DNA of 64,000 nucleotides from Pelodera strongyloides. Taxonomy: Eukaryota > Nematoda > Chromadorea > Rhabditida > Rhabditidae. This document shows positions 12,001 through 24,100 of this stretch, piece after piece. The translations under genes were made by a program, and so were the position numbers. How positions within the stretch are numbered: the stretch's first letter is position 1; each line of letters starts with the position of its first letter. The notes under the pieces are model-generated. The model was not told the DNA's origin. It saw only the letters and a list, made by a program, of their open reading frames with translations, and made no database searches. The stretch is from assembly GCA_036852015.1 (NCBI GenBank), contig JAANDG010000092.1, forward strand, positions 1-64,000. The letters are read 5' to 3'.

Positions 12001-15000
12001 ACACTGCCCGCATGCTCTGCCTCAATAGCGTACATCGGATTCCAATTCTGCAGGTGCGTATGAGTGTTCAAGTAGCAAGCCTATCCACATTTTTTTATAC
12101 TATATCCTACCCGACAAAATTCACTGAAAACCTGGTATGTAAACGGATATGTAAACGAATGAAGAACTGGTACACCCCGGGTTCTAGGAATTGAAGTTAT
12201 TCTGAAGAAAAACCTTCCAGGTTGGTGACGAGTTCGGAAGTCAGTCCGGAGACAAAACGGGAGATGTGCTCTTCATGCTGAGCCTGAGGACCGTGCTGCA
12301 CGAGACGGTTTTGAAACTGGTATTGTTCGTTTTCGCGGCTTTCTTGCACCTTTCTGCTTTGTTTTAAGTCACACGTGTTTCTGAAATAACATGGTAATAA
12401 CCCTTTTTCAACTTTCACTTTTTAGTCCGATCCGAAGTTTTCACTGGGTCCTCATGTGAAGCAGCGCTCTCTAAGTGATGCAAAAATTGGCACGTGGAAT
12501 GATCTGTTTACGGTAGGTGATTCAATAAAATTACAACAGTTTCCGTAGTAGCCAACAGGGTTGAAAATACGAAGTGGCCATGTTCAGTTGGGACACAATG
12601 AGGTTCAACATCAAATGAAAGGCAATGTCAGTCCCATTGTCATCTGAGAGGTTTCCTTTCAAAAATTTGCCACATTATTTCGCCATTAATCACCTTTGGG
12701 CGCAATTATACCGTGAATTGCTGCAATTTTCCACCAATGTTTTGGAAAGCAGCCCAATGCACATTGCGATTCGCCAGCCAAACCCAGTGGACCCGAATTT
12801 GCTGGAGTAAAAATAGACGGGGAATTGAAAAACAAAAGAAAGAAACCTTTATTTACCCACCGTGGGGACGGCACGTGAGAGAAACTGCAAAGCAAGGGAC
12901 AGACTGAGAGAAAAAGAGCAATGAGATGGAGAGAGGGGAGGGAGAGGGGGATAGAGAGAGAGGAGATACGCAGAATGTGAAGTTTTGGAGAAAGAGAGCG
13001 TGAGCGAGTATGAGATAAGAAAAAGGAGGGGACATTGACTGTTTTTTGTTATTGTCGTTCTGAAACAGATTACTGTATTCGGTGTTGGAACATTTGATTA
13101 TCAGTAAACGTATGAGATTGGCACGGGGGACACACAGTACCTAAATTATTCGAGGCTGACCGTATGGATATGTTAATAGGAATAAAAGGCTTTCACCGTA
13201 CTAACTTATTAACCCATTAGTTCGTAATACACAGTCAAGTAATTCAAATATTTTACTGAAGCTGGACGTGTTACTTTACGTATTCTGGTCGCCAAGCTAA
13301 CCTTATCGTAAACTCGTCTAAATGGACTTGTTTTACAAATTGTTAGAATTAAAGCTAAAATAGGCACTCGTGTTTTATTCTAATATTTCAATTTTGTTCT
13401 AAACGGCTTCGGGACAACTGAACGCAAAATGCAAAGGAAACACCTTTTTTGGGCGGTGTAGAGTTCAAACTTTCAAAAATGACCGTGCAAATATTTGTAA
13501 CTACATTTGTCCATTTATGAACGGTATCACTTTGGTTCTCTATTGCACGAAAAATCAAACATGAATGTGCGTATGTGTGAAAAAGAAAACTCCTGTTCGA
13601 ACCACATTGCTTGGTTTTCGAGGAATGCGTCAGTTAGAGGGATCTTTGGCTAAGTGTGCAAATTCTGAATGGGCATGTGTTTCCTGGATAACCTCCGAAA
13701 ATCGTGGAATGTATTGAACAGTCGCATCTTGTTACGTTGATGCTTGTAATAGTACTTCCCAAGAGTATACTAAATGATGATTGTCGTTTCGAGATTTTGC
13801 CGTGTCCGTTTTTTATTACGTCCTGGTTGTTTGGGTATTTCCACTTTCAATCCTTTCAATCCAATTCGGTGAAAGCCTTGTTAGTGTTATGATGTTTTGG
13901 ATGTCATTGTGCACTTTTCTATGGAATTTGCCGGCTGCAAACATGGAAACAGATAGGGGGTTGGGTGTTGTAATACCCACACTTATTGCCTATTCCATAC
14001 ACTACGAGCCCCTTCCCTTCACATGCACTAGGAGCATTGGAATCAGGCAAATGACATTGATCGGTTGTGAACAATAACAGTCAGCAGACCAGTGGCCCGG
14101 GAATATTTAGTACTGTTGCACCAGAAACAAATTAACTTGTTAGGCACGGTACAACGCGTACTCATGGAATGGTAAGGGATAGGCTGACTTATACTGAAAG
14201 GGATTAAGATGATCAACAAAAGCTTGTCGCCCGAATCTAAGGTTAACCGTTGTCCATTTTAGTTGGATGAAGATGCCAAGTGCCTTGAAGCCGTCGAAGT
14301 ATTCCTTGAGAGACGAGTCTCTTGTCTTCCCGTTGTGGATTGTAATAAGAAGGTAAGCTATCGGTTTATGTTAGGAAGGCTGTTACTAATTGTGTAACAT
14401 TGACTATTACAATAATAGAGGAGAAGCACTTTCAGCCATAAGGATGAACTAAGATTACGACACCCTTAATTTGGTCCTCCATTCAGGTTTTGGGAATTCT
14501 TTCCAAACACGATCTAATGACGGAGCTCCAGAAACATCCCACCAACTTCCTGGAGGTACTCAATCTGCCTGTGTTGGTAAGTTGTGTGCCAAAACCTATT
14601 CATTCGCCCTGAGTGTCTACGTTTGGGGGAGACCCTGGTTCCACCATTATAGTCACAGTTAAAAAAAAAAAAACAAGAAGAAAAGTGTTACTGGGTATTC
14701 ACTGTTCCTTTCCGTTCTTGCAGCTTCCGGTTTCCGTCAACATTCGGCCGGAATGCGTTTAAGCATTTTCAATGTTGTAAAAACGAGCCAAATTGCTGGT
14801 TGTTGTTGTAGATGTTATTTGCACTTTTTGCGCAAAACAAATTGCGTTGCATGGGAAACGAGTGGTCAGACATACTGGACAAGGGGGCAACAAAATGGCA
14901 TAGGATTCCTTTTTCGGCTAGGGCACTTTACCATAAATGTTTCATCGTGTAAACAAGTGGAATATAAAATGTGAAAATATAATATAAAACAGGGAACGCG

Positions 15001-15467
15001 GCTATATAACATAGAAATAATTATTGCTCACATATAATAGTGTACGTACATGACTTATTGATTCGACAAAACCTCAGCAATATATACATAATATTAACCT
15101 AAGCGATGTAAAACACATAAACTGTAAAATCGCAAAATGGTGCGTTTAAACCGTTGCGATTGAGTACCCAACCATGCTTATTCCTGTCTTCATGCTTCTA
15201 TATCTTAAAGCACGACAGATAAAGATGAATTCTTAATACGTAACTTAATGGTTTAATTTTTAGGATGTCGTGAAGGACCGTCGTCTGTTCTTGGCCAGTC
15301 CCACTATGTCTGTTTTGGACGCAATCGGACTTCTCTTCTCTTCGGAGAGACAATCCGTATTTGTGGTCAATTTCGAGGAACACCTTATCGGCGTCGTCTC
15401 TTATGCCGATGTGATGGACTACATTCAGAACTCTTCGGAGGTTCATCACAAAATGAGCTGCGCTTAG
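9088..15467 (+). CDS. aakg: AMP-activated protein kinase gamma subunit (CBS-domain protein), 14 exons
   Basis: Regulatory subunit that binds adenine nucleotides in the AMPK trimer. Exons: 9088-9237, 10026-10235, 10331-10394, 10778-10863, 10935-11055, 11250-11322, 11452-11522, 11624-11700, 11993-12053, 12221-12319, 12426-12512, 14263-14352, 14487-14576, 15264-15467; about 493 residues. The N-terminal ~140 residues are low-complexity, with possible basophilic kinase sites (RRNS, RRRFS, RRMS). CBS1 follows RHYMQSLTCYDL (compare SHRCYDL in mammals). CBS2 has SVHRIPIL, CBS3 RRVSCLPVVD then LSKHDL, and CBS4 SVFVVNFEEHLIGVVS. The nucleotide-contact histidine-arginine of CBS2 is kept. CBS1 has QHAAVV where Arg is expected, and CBS4 has RQS where His-Arg is expected, so this is a divergent member like the extra nematode aakg genes. 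The junction between exons 3 and 4 is one nucleotide out of phase as drawn, so one boundary there is wrong or a small exon was missed. Confidence 0.9.
12897..13030. repeat. Purine-rich (GA) tract in an AMPK gamma intron
   Basis: About 130 bp, almost all G and A, inside the 1.75-kb intron 12513-14262. A similar tract lies at 5330-5460. The rest of the intron shows no gene; the open frames in it are compositional. Confidence 0.7.
14724..14762 (+). other. Possible alternative last exon of the AMPK gamma gene
   Basis: After the exon ending LNLPVL (14576) a good acceptor TTCTTGCAG is followed, in phase 0, by LPVSVNIRPECV and a stop at 14760-14762. Using it would end the protein before CBS4. No donor supports it as an internal exon except a weak GTTTAA. 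The standard route splices to 15264. Confidence 0.3.
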
Positions 15468-17493
15468 GCGCAAGGAAATTTTTGGACGGCATATATTACT
15501 TAACCAAGTTCGGGTGGAGCCCTTGCCAAGACATTTACCTTGATTATTTTCTTCCCGACTGTGAATTGTTGTTCTTGAGAGCGTCTTCTCATTTACGCAC
15601 TACACTATCATGCTTTATTGTGTCGTTTGACTGAGACGTACAATACACTTTGGCCTTAGATCACCTAGACCTTTGTCGGTGCCTAGGTGTTGAGAGAAAG
15701 TATATTTATTTAGTGTAAATCTACGCTAACTCAGGGTAATCGCACTAAATACGTAGTTTATTAATATGCAGCTCCACGGGGAGTGTTTGTTCGAGTACAG
15801 GTGTTACAGAGTATGAAAGGATTTCTGAACAAGACCTAGATCTTTTGTTTAATGGAGTTTTATTTTGTGCTTGTTTTGTTGTTTGCTCTACCTTTATTTT
15901 GTTTGTTGCATTTCTCTAAGGAAAATGAGTTCGCTAGCATTCTACATTGTCGCATGTAGAATTGGCGATTTCATCTAGAATTCTTATTATTGGATGAGGC
16001 TTTACATTGTTGCCACTATTTAGACATCACCAATAGTTTTCTGCTCAGTTTCACGTCTATTGGGTGATACAGTTATGTAAATAATTAATATTATTCTTAT
16101 TTGTTGTAACACAGCGTAGATTGTCGTCTTGTTGAGGGATGTTATGTTTTTAGTACCTCGTTTTACGGTCATAGAGAAAGATTAGTAGACCCTTCCGGTG
16201 TATTTATTTGCTTTCGTGTTATTATGATTATGCAGGTATGAGGATACGGTGAATTGAAAGCACCACTTTATGCCTTTTTAGTAGATACCCCCTCCCCCTG
16301 TCTAACCACCTCGTTTTGACTAGATTCGGACCATGTGCAACTTATTTTGTCATAACTTCGGTCTGTAGAATATATTTAGGATTGAAATATCCCTTTTCAC
16401 GGATTCTGTAATTCATTCCAACCATTATACTTTCCAGTAGTTATTGGGGCACACGCGCTAGTTACTATTTGTTCTCAATAATTGTATGTCAATAAAATGT
16501 GCTCCATAATAGTTTGTTTTTCTGGAAAGTGAGCGGTCAATGAGTTTTATGGACAGAAACGAAAAAAAACGTGTGCTTTATTAGTAATGTGCAACTAGCT
16601 GTCTAACGGATTTGCTACTAGCTGTATGTATGGAGTGGCTTACAAATATCACAAACATTCTGGTAAGAACTGCGAATACAAAACTGTTCCAAGTCATATG
16701 CATTAATGTCTCGTGAAAGAAATCCTCATCGAAGTAAGGGGCGCTGTTCAATTTGCATAAATTCGTCTAATATGTGTGGTTCACGCGCATATGAATTGAT
16801 GGTGATACCTAACTATAAAAATGAAGTTCTGTACAAACGTAGACTTCTTGACATTCGTACTTCTGTGCGTTGACGTCATAACTGTATTATTCAAAACAAC
16901 ATGGGAAGCATCTAGATAGCCCCCAAATTTAAACCACTTTTCTTTTTTTAGTTACCACTGGTACAATATAACTTTGAGCTTGAAATTTGTTTTCAAAACG
17001 CTCTTAAAACACATTCAAAAGACTCAATACAGAAAGTTTTTTCAAACTTTTATGAAACAATCCAACAAAATAACAAGGGAAAGTGTAACAACTATGACCA
17101 CTGGCAAACGGGAAAATGCACTATGATGAACCGTTAAGAAACCCTGCCAATAAAATTTTTCATCTCATAAGATAGTGCAAAAAAAATGCAACCTAATAAG
17201 AAGATGTGCATCTTAATGAAATCAAGACATCGAAAACATTCCAGAGTTGAACAACAATTAAACAATTCCCTAAAAACTACAATCTATTAGCTATCTACCT
17301 TGAGGAACTATAAAAATGACAAACTTGATCAAATACGCTAACAAGTCTAGCTAACAACTAACGTATGACAACTAAACTAACAACCAAAGTAACTAATCTA
17401 AAGTAAAAAAATAAGCTAACTACAAAACACGTTAACAAGTGACGCTATAAAGCGATCTAACAACTAGAGTAAACCTTTGAGAAACCACAACTA
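15468..17493. other. AMPK gamma 3' UTR and downstream spacer
   Basis: Stop codon at 15465-15467, then AT-rich sequence with no open frame of note. The first clear AATAAA is at 16491. From 16560 to the inverted-repeat arm nothing recognisable is seen. Confidence 0.5.
16491..16496 (+). promoter_or_regulatory. Candidate polyadenylation signal for AMPK gamma
   Basis: AATAAA about 1.03 kb after the stop codon, followed by a T-rich stretch (GTTTGTTTTTCTGG). Confidence 0.4.
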
Positions 17494-18065
17494 GGGTAAA
17501 ACAAGCGCCATCTCAAAGGATGATAAAAAAGCTTCCTAGGAAGTAAACACGATATAGCGTTAACAACTGAGTGAGTTGATGACATCGGTATAGAAAATAC
17601 AGGGTACTGAAATAGGGTTTGATGGCAATTTGAGAAGGGGCAGTGGATACCAATATAAAACACAACAAACCGTATTATATGGTATAAGGTATAAAAGTGG
17701 GGACTTGGATGTAATTTCTAGCCTTATCAAGTTGCACTCAACAAACATAAACAAACGATCTAGGGTTAATTCTATAATTATATACTACTCAGAACTCCCA
17801 TGATACTAAAAAAATAACCTAAGCGAGAAAACAAACAAAAAACTGCAAAGAATGCCTTTGGCTTGGACTGGTGTAATTGAGGTTGTGGCGTGAAGTTACC
17901 AAAATGAGTGAATACATTCTTGAAGACATCATTCTTTCAATAGGGCTGCTCACTTTCTCGTAGGGTCTTCCCGTCCGCTGGCCTAAAAAAACATTGAATG
18001 TGTAGGGGGATTGCACCTAAACCAATAAAGGACACCAGCACAAAACAACCTTAATGCCGCAAAAA
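17494..18065. repeat. Right arm of the 0.57-kb inverted repeat
   Basis: Reverse complement of 2-563; see that entry. It lies just downstream of the last supported exons of gene A. The repeat therefore probably covers the 3' end or 3' flank of the gene family unit. Confidence 0.8.
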
Positions 18066-18137
18066 TTTCCCAATGAAAGGAAAATCAAACAATGCTCATT
18101 CCACTGAAATAGTAATGGTAAAATTATTGATCTCATA

Positions 18138-21100
18138 TCATTGTGAATTTGGTCGTCTGAACTCAAAATGCGTACTTCGCTGTGTACAGAATAGCGCAAA
18201 ACTCTTGGTTGTTGATGTAGTGAAATTCCAAGCATTTGATAACATAACCTAGAGAACACAACCAAGCTTGCGCAGCAAAAGATTCTTCATTAAGACAATA
18301 AAGAAATTCGCTTCTTACCTTTTCTGTTTCAATGTTAATCGTCCATGTTGGCTTTACGCCCTTGTTGTCCCACTCGTCTCGAAACTCCTAAAAAAATGAT
18401 TACAAACGTGATAAATTATCCTGAAGCAGTTTGACGCTAGGTGAAGGATGCAAGACGGTAAGTGCAAAGTGTATTACTTTTCATACATATCATACTTTTA
18501 TCAATCCTATTTTATCTGTATTGTTTACTTGTTGACTGTAACAAATTGTAGAAATAGTTCGTTGCAAAACAAATCACCTGAGCTAACTCGAATAAGCGCT
18601 CCGACCCGCTGTGCAAACGAGCGAATGGGACGGTTTGGCGCCAAGTCCAACCCTAAAAAAAGGTTCAATTATGGAAATGACAAGTGGATGTTGGTATGAC
18701 AAAGACAAAGATAATCAAAAAAAGAAAAGCAAAATCAATTTAACAAACCTGGTAGTCGATTCGAGCAGTTCTCCTTTGAGTGTTCTTCGAAAGGATTTTC
18801 ACTTCATACCAATTTCCTCCCCACTGACCCATAGCCCTTGCGCCCGGCTGAAAGCAAACATCTGTGTAAATGTAAACTTTTGTAGGATAGTCCCCATTCG
18901 TCTTGAGCAACAAAATAATTTGTGAATTCAATACATATATGTGTCAACTACAGTTGATAAAAACCGCCGCTTAAAATCTTCGAGCAGGTGGAAGGAAGGT
19001 CCTTCGAAGGACAGCAGTAAATATATGTAAGCATAAAATACCTTAATGAACTCGAATCGGTTGGCGTGGTTATCATTCTGGACGCGGGTCCCGGAACGCG
19101 CTCTCGCAGTGGTGGCACGCTTTGGTAATGGTTCGCCGACTTCCTAAAACAAAACGAGTAACTATTGACTCCAGTTTAAAATGGGATATATTCACGAATA
19201 CAAGAAGAAGAACATACCCTGACATAATGCTGGGCCCGAGTACCGGATTGAGATCTTGTATTGACGGCGTGCGGTTCACCGACTTCCTAAAACAAAACGA
19301 GTAACTATTGACTCTTCAGAAGTAAGTTTGAAGTTTAACATGGGATATCTTCACGAATACAAGAAAAACATACCCTGACATAATGCTGGGACCGAGTCGC
19401 GGAACGAGCTCTTGTAGTGACGGCGTGTGGTTTACCGACTTCCTAAAACAAAACGAGTAACTATTGACTCTTCAGAAGTAAGTTTGAAGTTTAATATGGA
19501 TATCTTCACGAATACAAACAAGAAGAAGAACATACCCTGACATAATGCTGGGCCCGAGTACCGGATTTCGCTCTTGTAGTGACGGCGTGTGGTTCGCCGG
19601 CTTCCTAAAACAAAACGAGTAACTATTGACTCTTCAGAAGTAAGTTTGAAGTTAGCATGAGATATGTTCACGAATACCAGAAGAAGAACATACCGTGATA
19701 TTACTCTGGGCCCGAGTCCCGGAAGTCCCGGAACGCACTCTTGCAGTGACGGCGTGTGGTTCACCGACTTCCTAAAACAAAACGAGTAACTATTGACTCT
19801 TCAGTTTAAAATGGGATATCTTCACGAATACAAGAAGAAGAACATACCCTGACATAATGCTGGGCCCGAGTACCGGATTGAGATCTTGTATTGACGGCGT
19901 GCGGTTCACCGACTTCCTAAAACAAAACGAGTAACTATTGACTCTTCAGAAGTAAGATTGAAGTTTAACATGGGATATCTTCACGAACACAGGAAGAAGA
20001 ACATACCCTGACATAATGCTGGGACCGAGTACCGGATTGAGATCTTGTATTGACGGCGTGCGGTTCACCGACTTCCTAAAACAAAACGAGTAACTATTGA
20101 CTCTTCAGAAGTAAGTTTGAAGTTTAACATACGAATACAAGAAGAAGAACATACCCTGATATTATTCTGGGCCCGAGTCGCGGAACGCGCTCTTGTAGTG
20201 ACGGCGTGTGGTTTACCGACTTCCTAAAACAAAACGAGTAACTATTGACTCTTCAGAAGTAAGTTTGAAGTTTAACATACGAATACAAGAAGAAGAACAT
20301 ACCCTGATATTATTCTGGGCCCGAGTCGCGGAACGCGCTCTTGTAGTGACGGCGTGTGGTTTACCGACTTCCTAAAACAAAACGAGTAACTATTGACTCC
20401 AGTTTAAAATGGGATATATTCACGAATACAAGAAGAAGAACATACCCTGACATAATGCTGGGCCCGAGTACCGGATTGAGATCTTGTATTGACGGCGTGC
20501 GGTTCACCGACTTCCTAAAACAAAACGAGTAACTATTGACTCTTCAGAAGTAAGTTTGAAGTTTAACATGGGATATCTTCACGAACACAGGAAGAAGAAC
20601 ATACCCTGACATAATGCTGGGACCGAGTACCGGATTGAGATCTTGTATTGACGGCGTGCGGTTCACCGACTTCCTAAAACAAAACGAGTAACTATTGACT
20701 CTTCAGAAGTAAGTTTGAAGTTTAACATACGAATACAAGAAGAAGAACATACCCTGATATTATTCTGGGCCCGAGTCGCGGAACGCGCTCTTGTAGTGAC
20801 GGCGTGTGGTTTACCGACTTCCTAAAACAAAACGAGTAACTACTGACTCTTCAGAAGTAAGAGAAGTAAGTTTAACATGGGATATCTTCACGAATACAAG
20901 AAGAAGAACATACCCTGATATTATTCTGGGCCCCAGTCCCGGAACGCGCTCTTGCAGTGACGGCGCCCTTTATTTGGCTGGCTTCCTAATACAAAACGAG
21001 TAACTCCTTGTATACTGGTTCACGTGATACAAGTTAAGTGAAGATATATTGTTTAGACTGGGCATTAAACACAAACACCAGACTGAGAAGCCCAACAAAG

Positions 21101-24100
21101 TAAACCACTGCGTCAGCATATGCGATCATAAACGAAAACTAATAGTCCAAGAAGGGAGACGTTCGATTATTACATGCCTTCGATCATATTAAGGCAAGCA
21201 GCTACTGCGAAAATGCTTCTGTTTTTTTTTTCTTGGATCAAATACGCTAAACGCGTAATGCGCAGAGATCCACTTGAACATCCCGAATTACTTTCACAAA
21301 AGTATAACCCGCTCACCATTTTTCTACCGTCGATCTTCTCGCGCACGTCTTTTTTCAACAGATTCTGATCCCGAGATATTTCTTCCCCTCGTTTCTAAAT
21401 CGATTTAGAAACTGATTATTTTGGAACTGATACACGTCCGCAATTCTTTCACTTTCAACCATTACGAAGAACAAAGCGTTAGATGCCCTAGAGGCTAAAA
21501 GAAGAAACTACCTTCGGATTCTTCTCCTCATTCGAATTCAAATGCTTCCGTTTTGCGACGTCGATTTTCTAAAACACAAGGAGTGATGATTGACTCTTCA
21601 AACGAGTGTTTGCTGTTTCACTAGTTACATGTGATACAAGATATAGGTTTATTACAGGATAAATGAAGCGATGTTGTTTGGCTTGGATACCAAACATTAA
21701 CACCAGACTAGATAGCACGAAGGAATGATAAGCCGATTGGATTCGGTGGAGTAGACTTAGACGGCACACGTGTAGATACTTCTGTCGCTACCAGAGTAGA
21801 TCCACAGGTATAGGCAGCAGTCGAGTCGAGTCCTCTCAGCAGGCTTGGCAGCAGGTCCTTGGCGTAGTAGTGTAGTCGCTCCTCTCTCTCGGTAGACTCT
21901 CGGGTACTCTTGTAGACTCTGATACTATGCTCGACTCGCATCTTTATATTACACTTTTCGTATGCTAATTACTTTCGAAACACTTCGAAATAGACAATTC
22001 TAAAACTTGTTTACACAAATATACGTATGCCCAATAGCATACGTTACACAACACATTAAATCATTTCGTCAGCATATATAAGATCATAAACGAAAACGAA
22101 CAGTTCAAGAAAGAAGTTGCGCTTGATTATCACCTACCTTCGTTCATGTTAAAAGGCTACTGCGGAACTATTTGATGGTTTGCCTAAGTCATACACAAAA
22201 CACGCAAGATAAGGTGGAGAGACACACTGCCTAAATACTTTCACAAAAGTGAGATAATATAAGCTGCTCACCTTGTGTTCACCGCCGTCGCGCACATTTG
22301 CTTCTTCCTTCGATCGCTTATTCCCGCGGGTCATTTCCGCCACACGTTTCTGAATCAATTTAGAAGATGAATGTTTTGCTACTGATTTACATCCGCAAAA
22401 AAAACAGAACCCACTGTGAGTGATTGAATTAATGTTAAGCACTCACATTCATATTTGTAATAAACACTACTATATTGGTAGCTGGTTGACAATATGTTCA
22501 AATATTCACTACCTAAAATTGAATAAGAAAAAAGGCCAACCCGAGCATTCTCTAGAAGCCTATCGCTCAGTACAAACAATTTTTCGTACGGCACAGTGGC
22601 GGCCTGGTTCTTCAATCCCTGTAAAAGACTAGATTATCAATAAGGAAAAAGACGAAACTAAAATTAACATGCACGTAAGTGGAAGTAGACACAACTATAC
22701 ATTCGGGCGATATAAAACAAACTTACAACGAACTGCACCATAACCGCATCTCTAAACGGAAAGGTGCAGAGTATCTTCACTTCGAGCAGTACTCCGTCGC
22801 GCTCACAAAGGCAATTTTCACCACGCTGAAATAACAAAATAACCCAACTTGCATGATCAACACCATTATGAAAATAGTACCAATCTGATAGGCAATAGCA
22901 CAATTTCATGACCTAAATACTCGTACTGACTGTACTTGCATTGCTTGTCATAGTAGCAAGTGAGAAATTACCTTGCCCTTAAAGAAAACACAAACTGGAA
23001 ATACGATATAAAAAACAATAAACAATACCTGAACAAATTCGTAGTTATGGGCAGCGCCTTTATAAGTAAATTGGGGTGTGAGAGCATGCGCTCTAGGAGC
23101 TCCTTCATCGACCGCTACATCTCGACCTTTGGGCTGTTCCTTCTCCAGAACCTTCACGTGATCATAACATAGGACCGACACAGTATGCGTTCTACGGGCT
23201 CCCTGGTCGACCATCGGTACATCTCGCCCTTTGGGCTGCTCCTTCGCCAGAGCTTTCACACCAATTGGTTTTCCGTTCGTTTTTGTTTTCTCAGCCTAAA
23301 TTAACATATTATATTGCAATATTGCAAAGAACGGGCGGGAAAAAAAACACAAATGTTATTTACTATAAATTAGAGCGAAACCGTTACTTGAAAATAATAA
23401 GCACTTTAAGAAAGACTAACCTTGACTTTCTTTGTGGCCTTCGTATGGGAGCTCTGAAAGTAGGTTCACATACTATACAAATTTCGTTTGTAGGCAATGC
23501 ATAAAAGCACAACGGAGCTCAGTAATTTAAAATACCGGGCCGACGGACGTTCTAAAATAGAAACATACGAATAAAAACTGACCTTTACTTTCACAACCTT
23601 TGGTCCGATTTTTATTGTCACAACCTTTGGTTTAGTCTTTGTTTTCGCAACCTTTGGCTTAGTCTTTATCTTCACAGCCTTTGGCTTAGTTCCCTGAAAT
23701 CAGCTTCATAAACCATCAAACAAAATAAAAAGAAGCAAACCAGTATCAGATATTAATATGATAATGCTTAAAACAGAAAGAACAACTGCCTTCGCGCCAA
23801 AAAAAAGAGCAGAAAGACAACGAATCGAAAGATACAAACCGCTTCCGTCGCGTTTCGGTTGGAGATACTCTGGAGGTACTGGATGTAGTATGGTTTCTAA
23901 ACATTCAAGATTATCAATAGTCCTGGGAAGATAATGCTATTGGGCTATTCTATTTCGGTTACATTGCCAATGCTAAAACAAATTTAAGCAAATAGAGCAA
24001 CTTATTTGACACACACACAAAAAATGAAGAAAACCTGACCGGCTTGAAGACCCTGGAAGACGAGCGTTTGTTGGTGTTCGTGACGACATCGCTCTTCTTT

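Noticed and set aside
19432..19764. 110-codon minus-strand open frame across the array (and its relative at 40169-40423)
   Set aside because: It reads through exon and intron in another frame. The exon frame with splice sites at both ends repeats without stops in all 32 units and is the better explanation.
19042..20985. CRISPR array or simple satellite
   Set aside because: Units are ~159 bp with no short-repeat/unique-spacer alternation, and each unit carries conserved splice sites and an open 69-nt exon.
22972..22977. 6-nt micro-exon GGCAAG in gene A
   Set aside because: Splice-like on both sides, but the chromo-barrel alignment works without it and the acceptor is weak.
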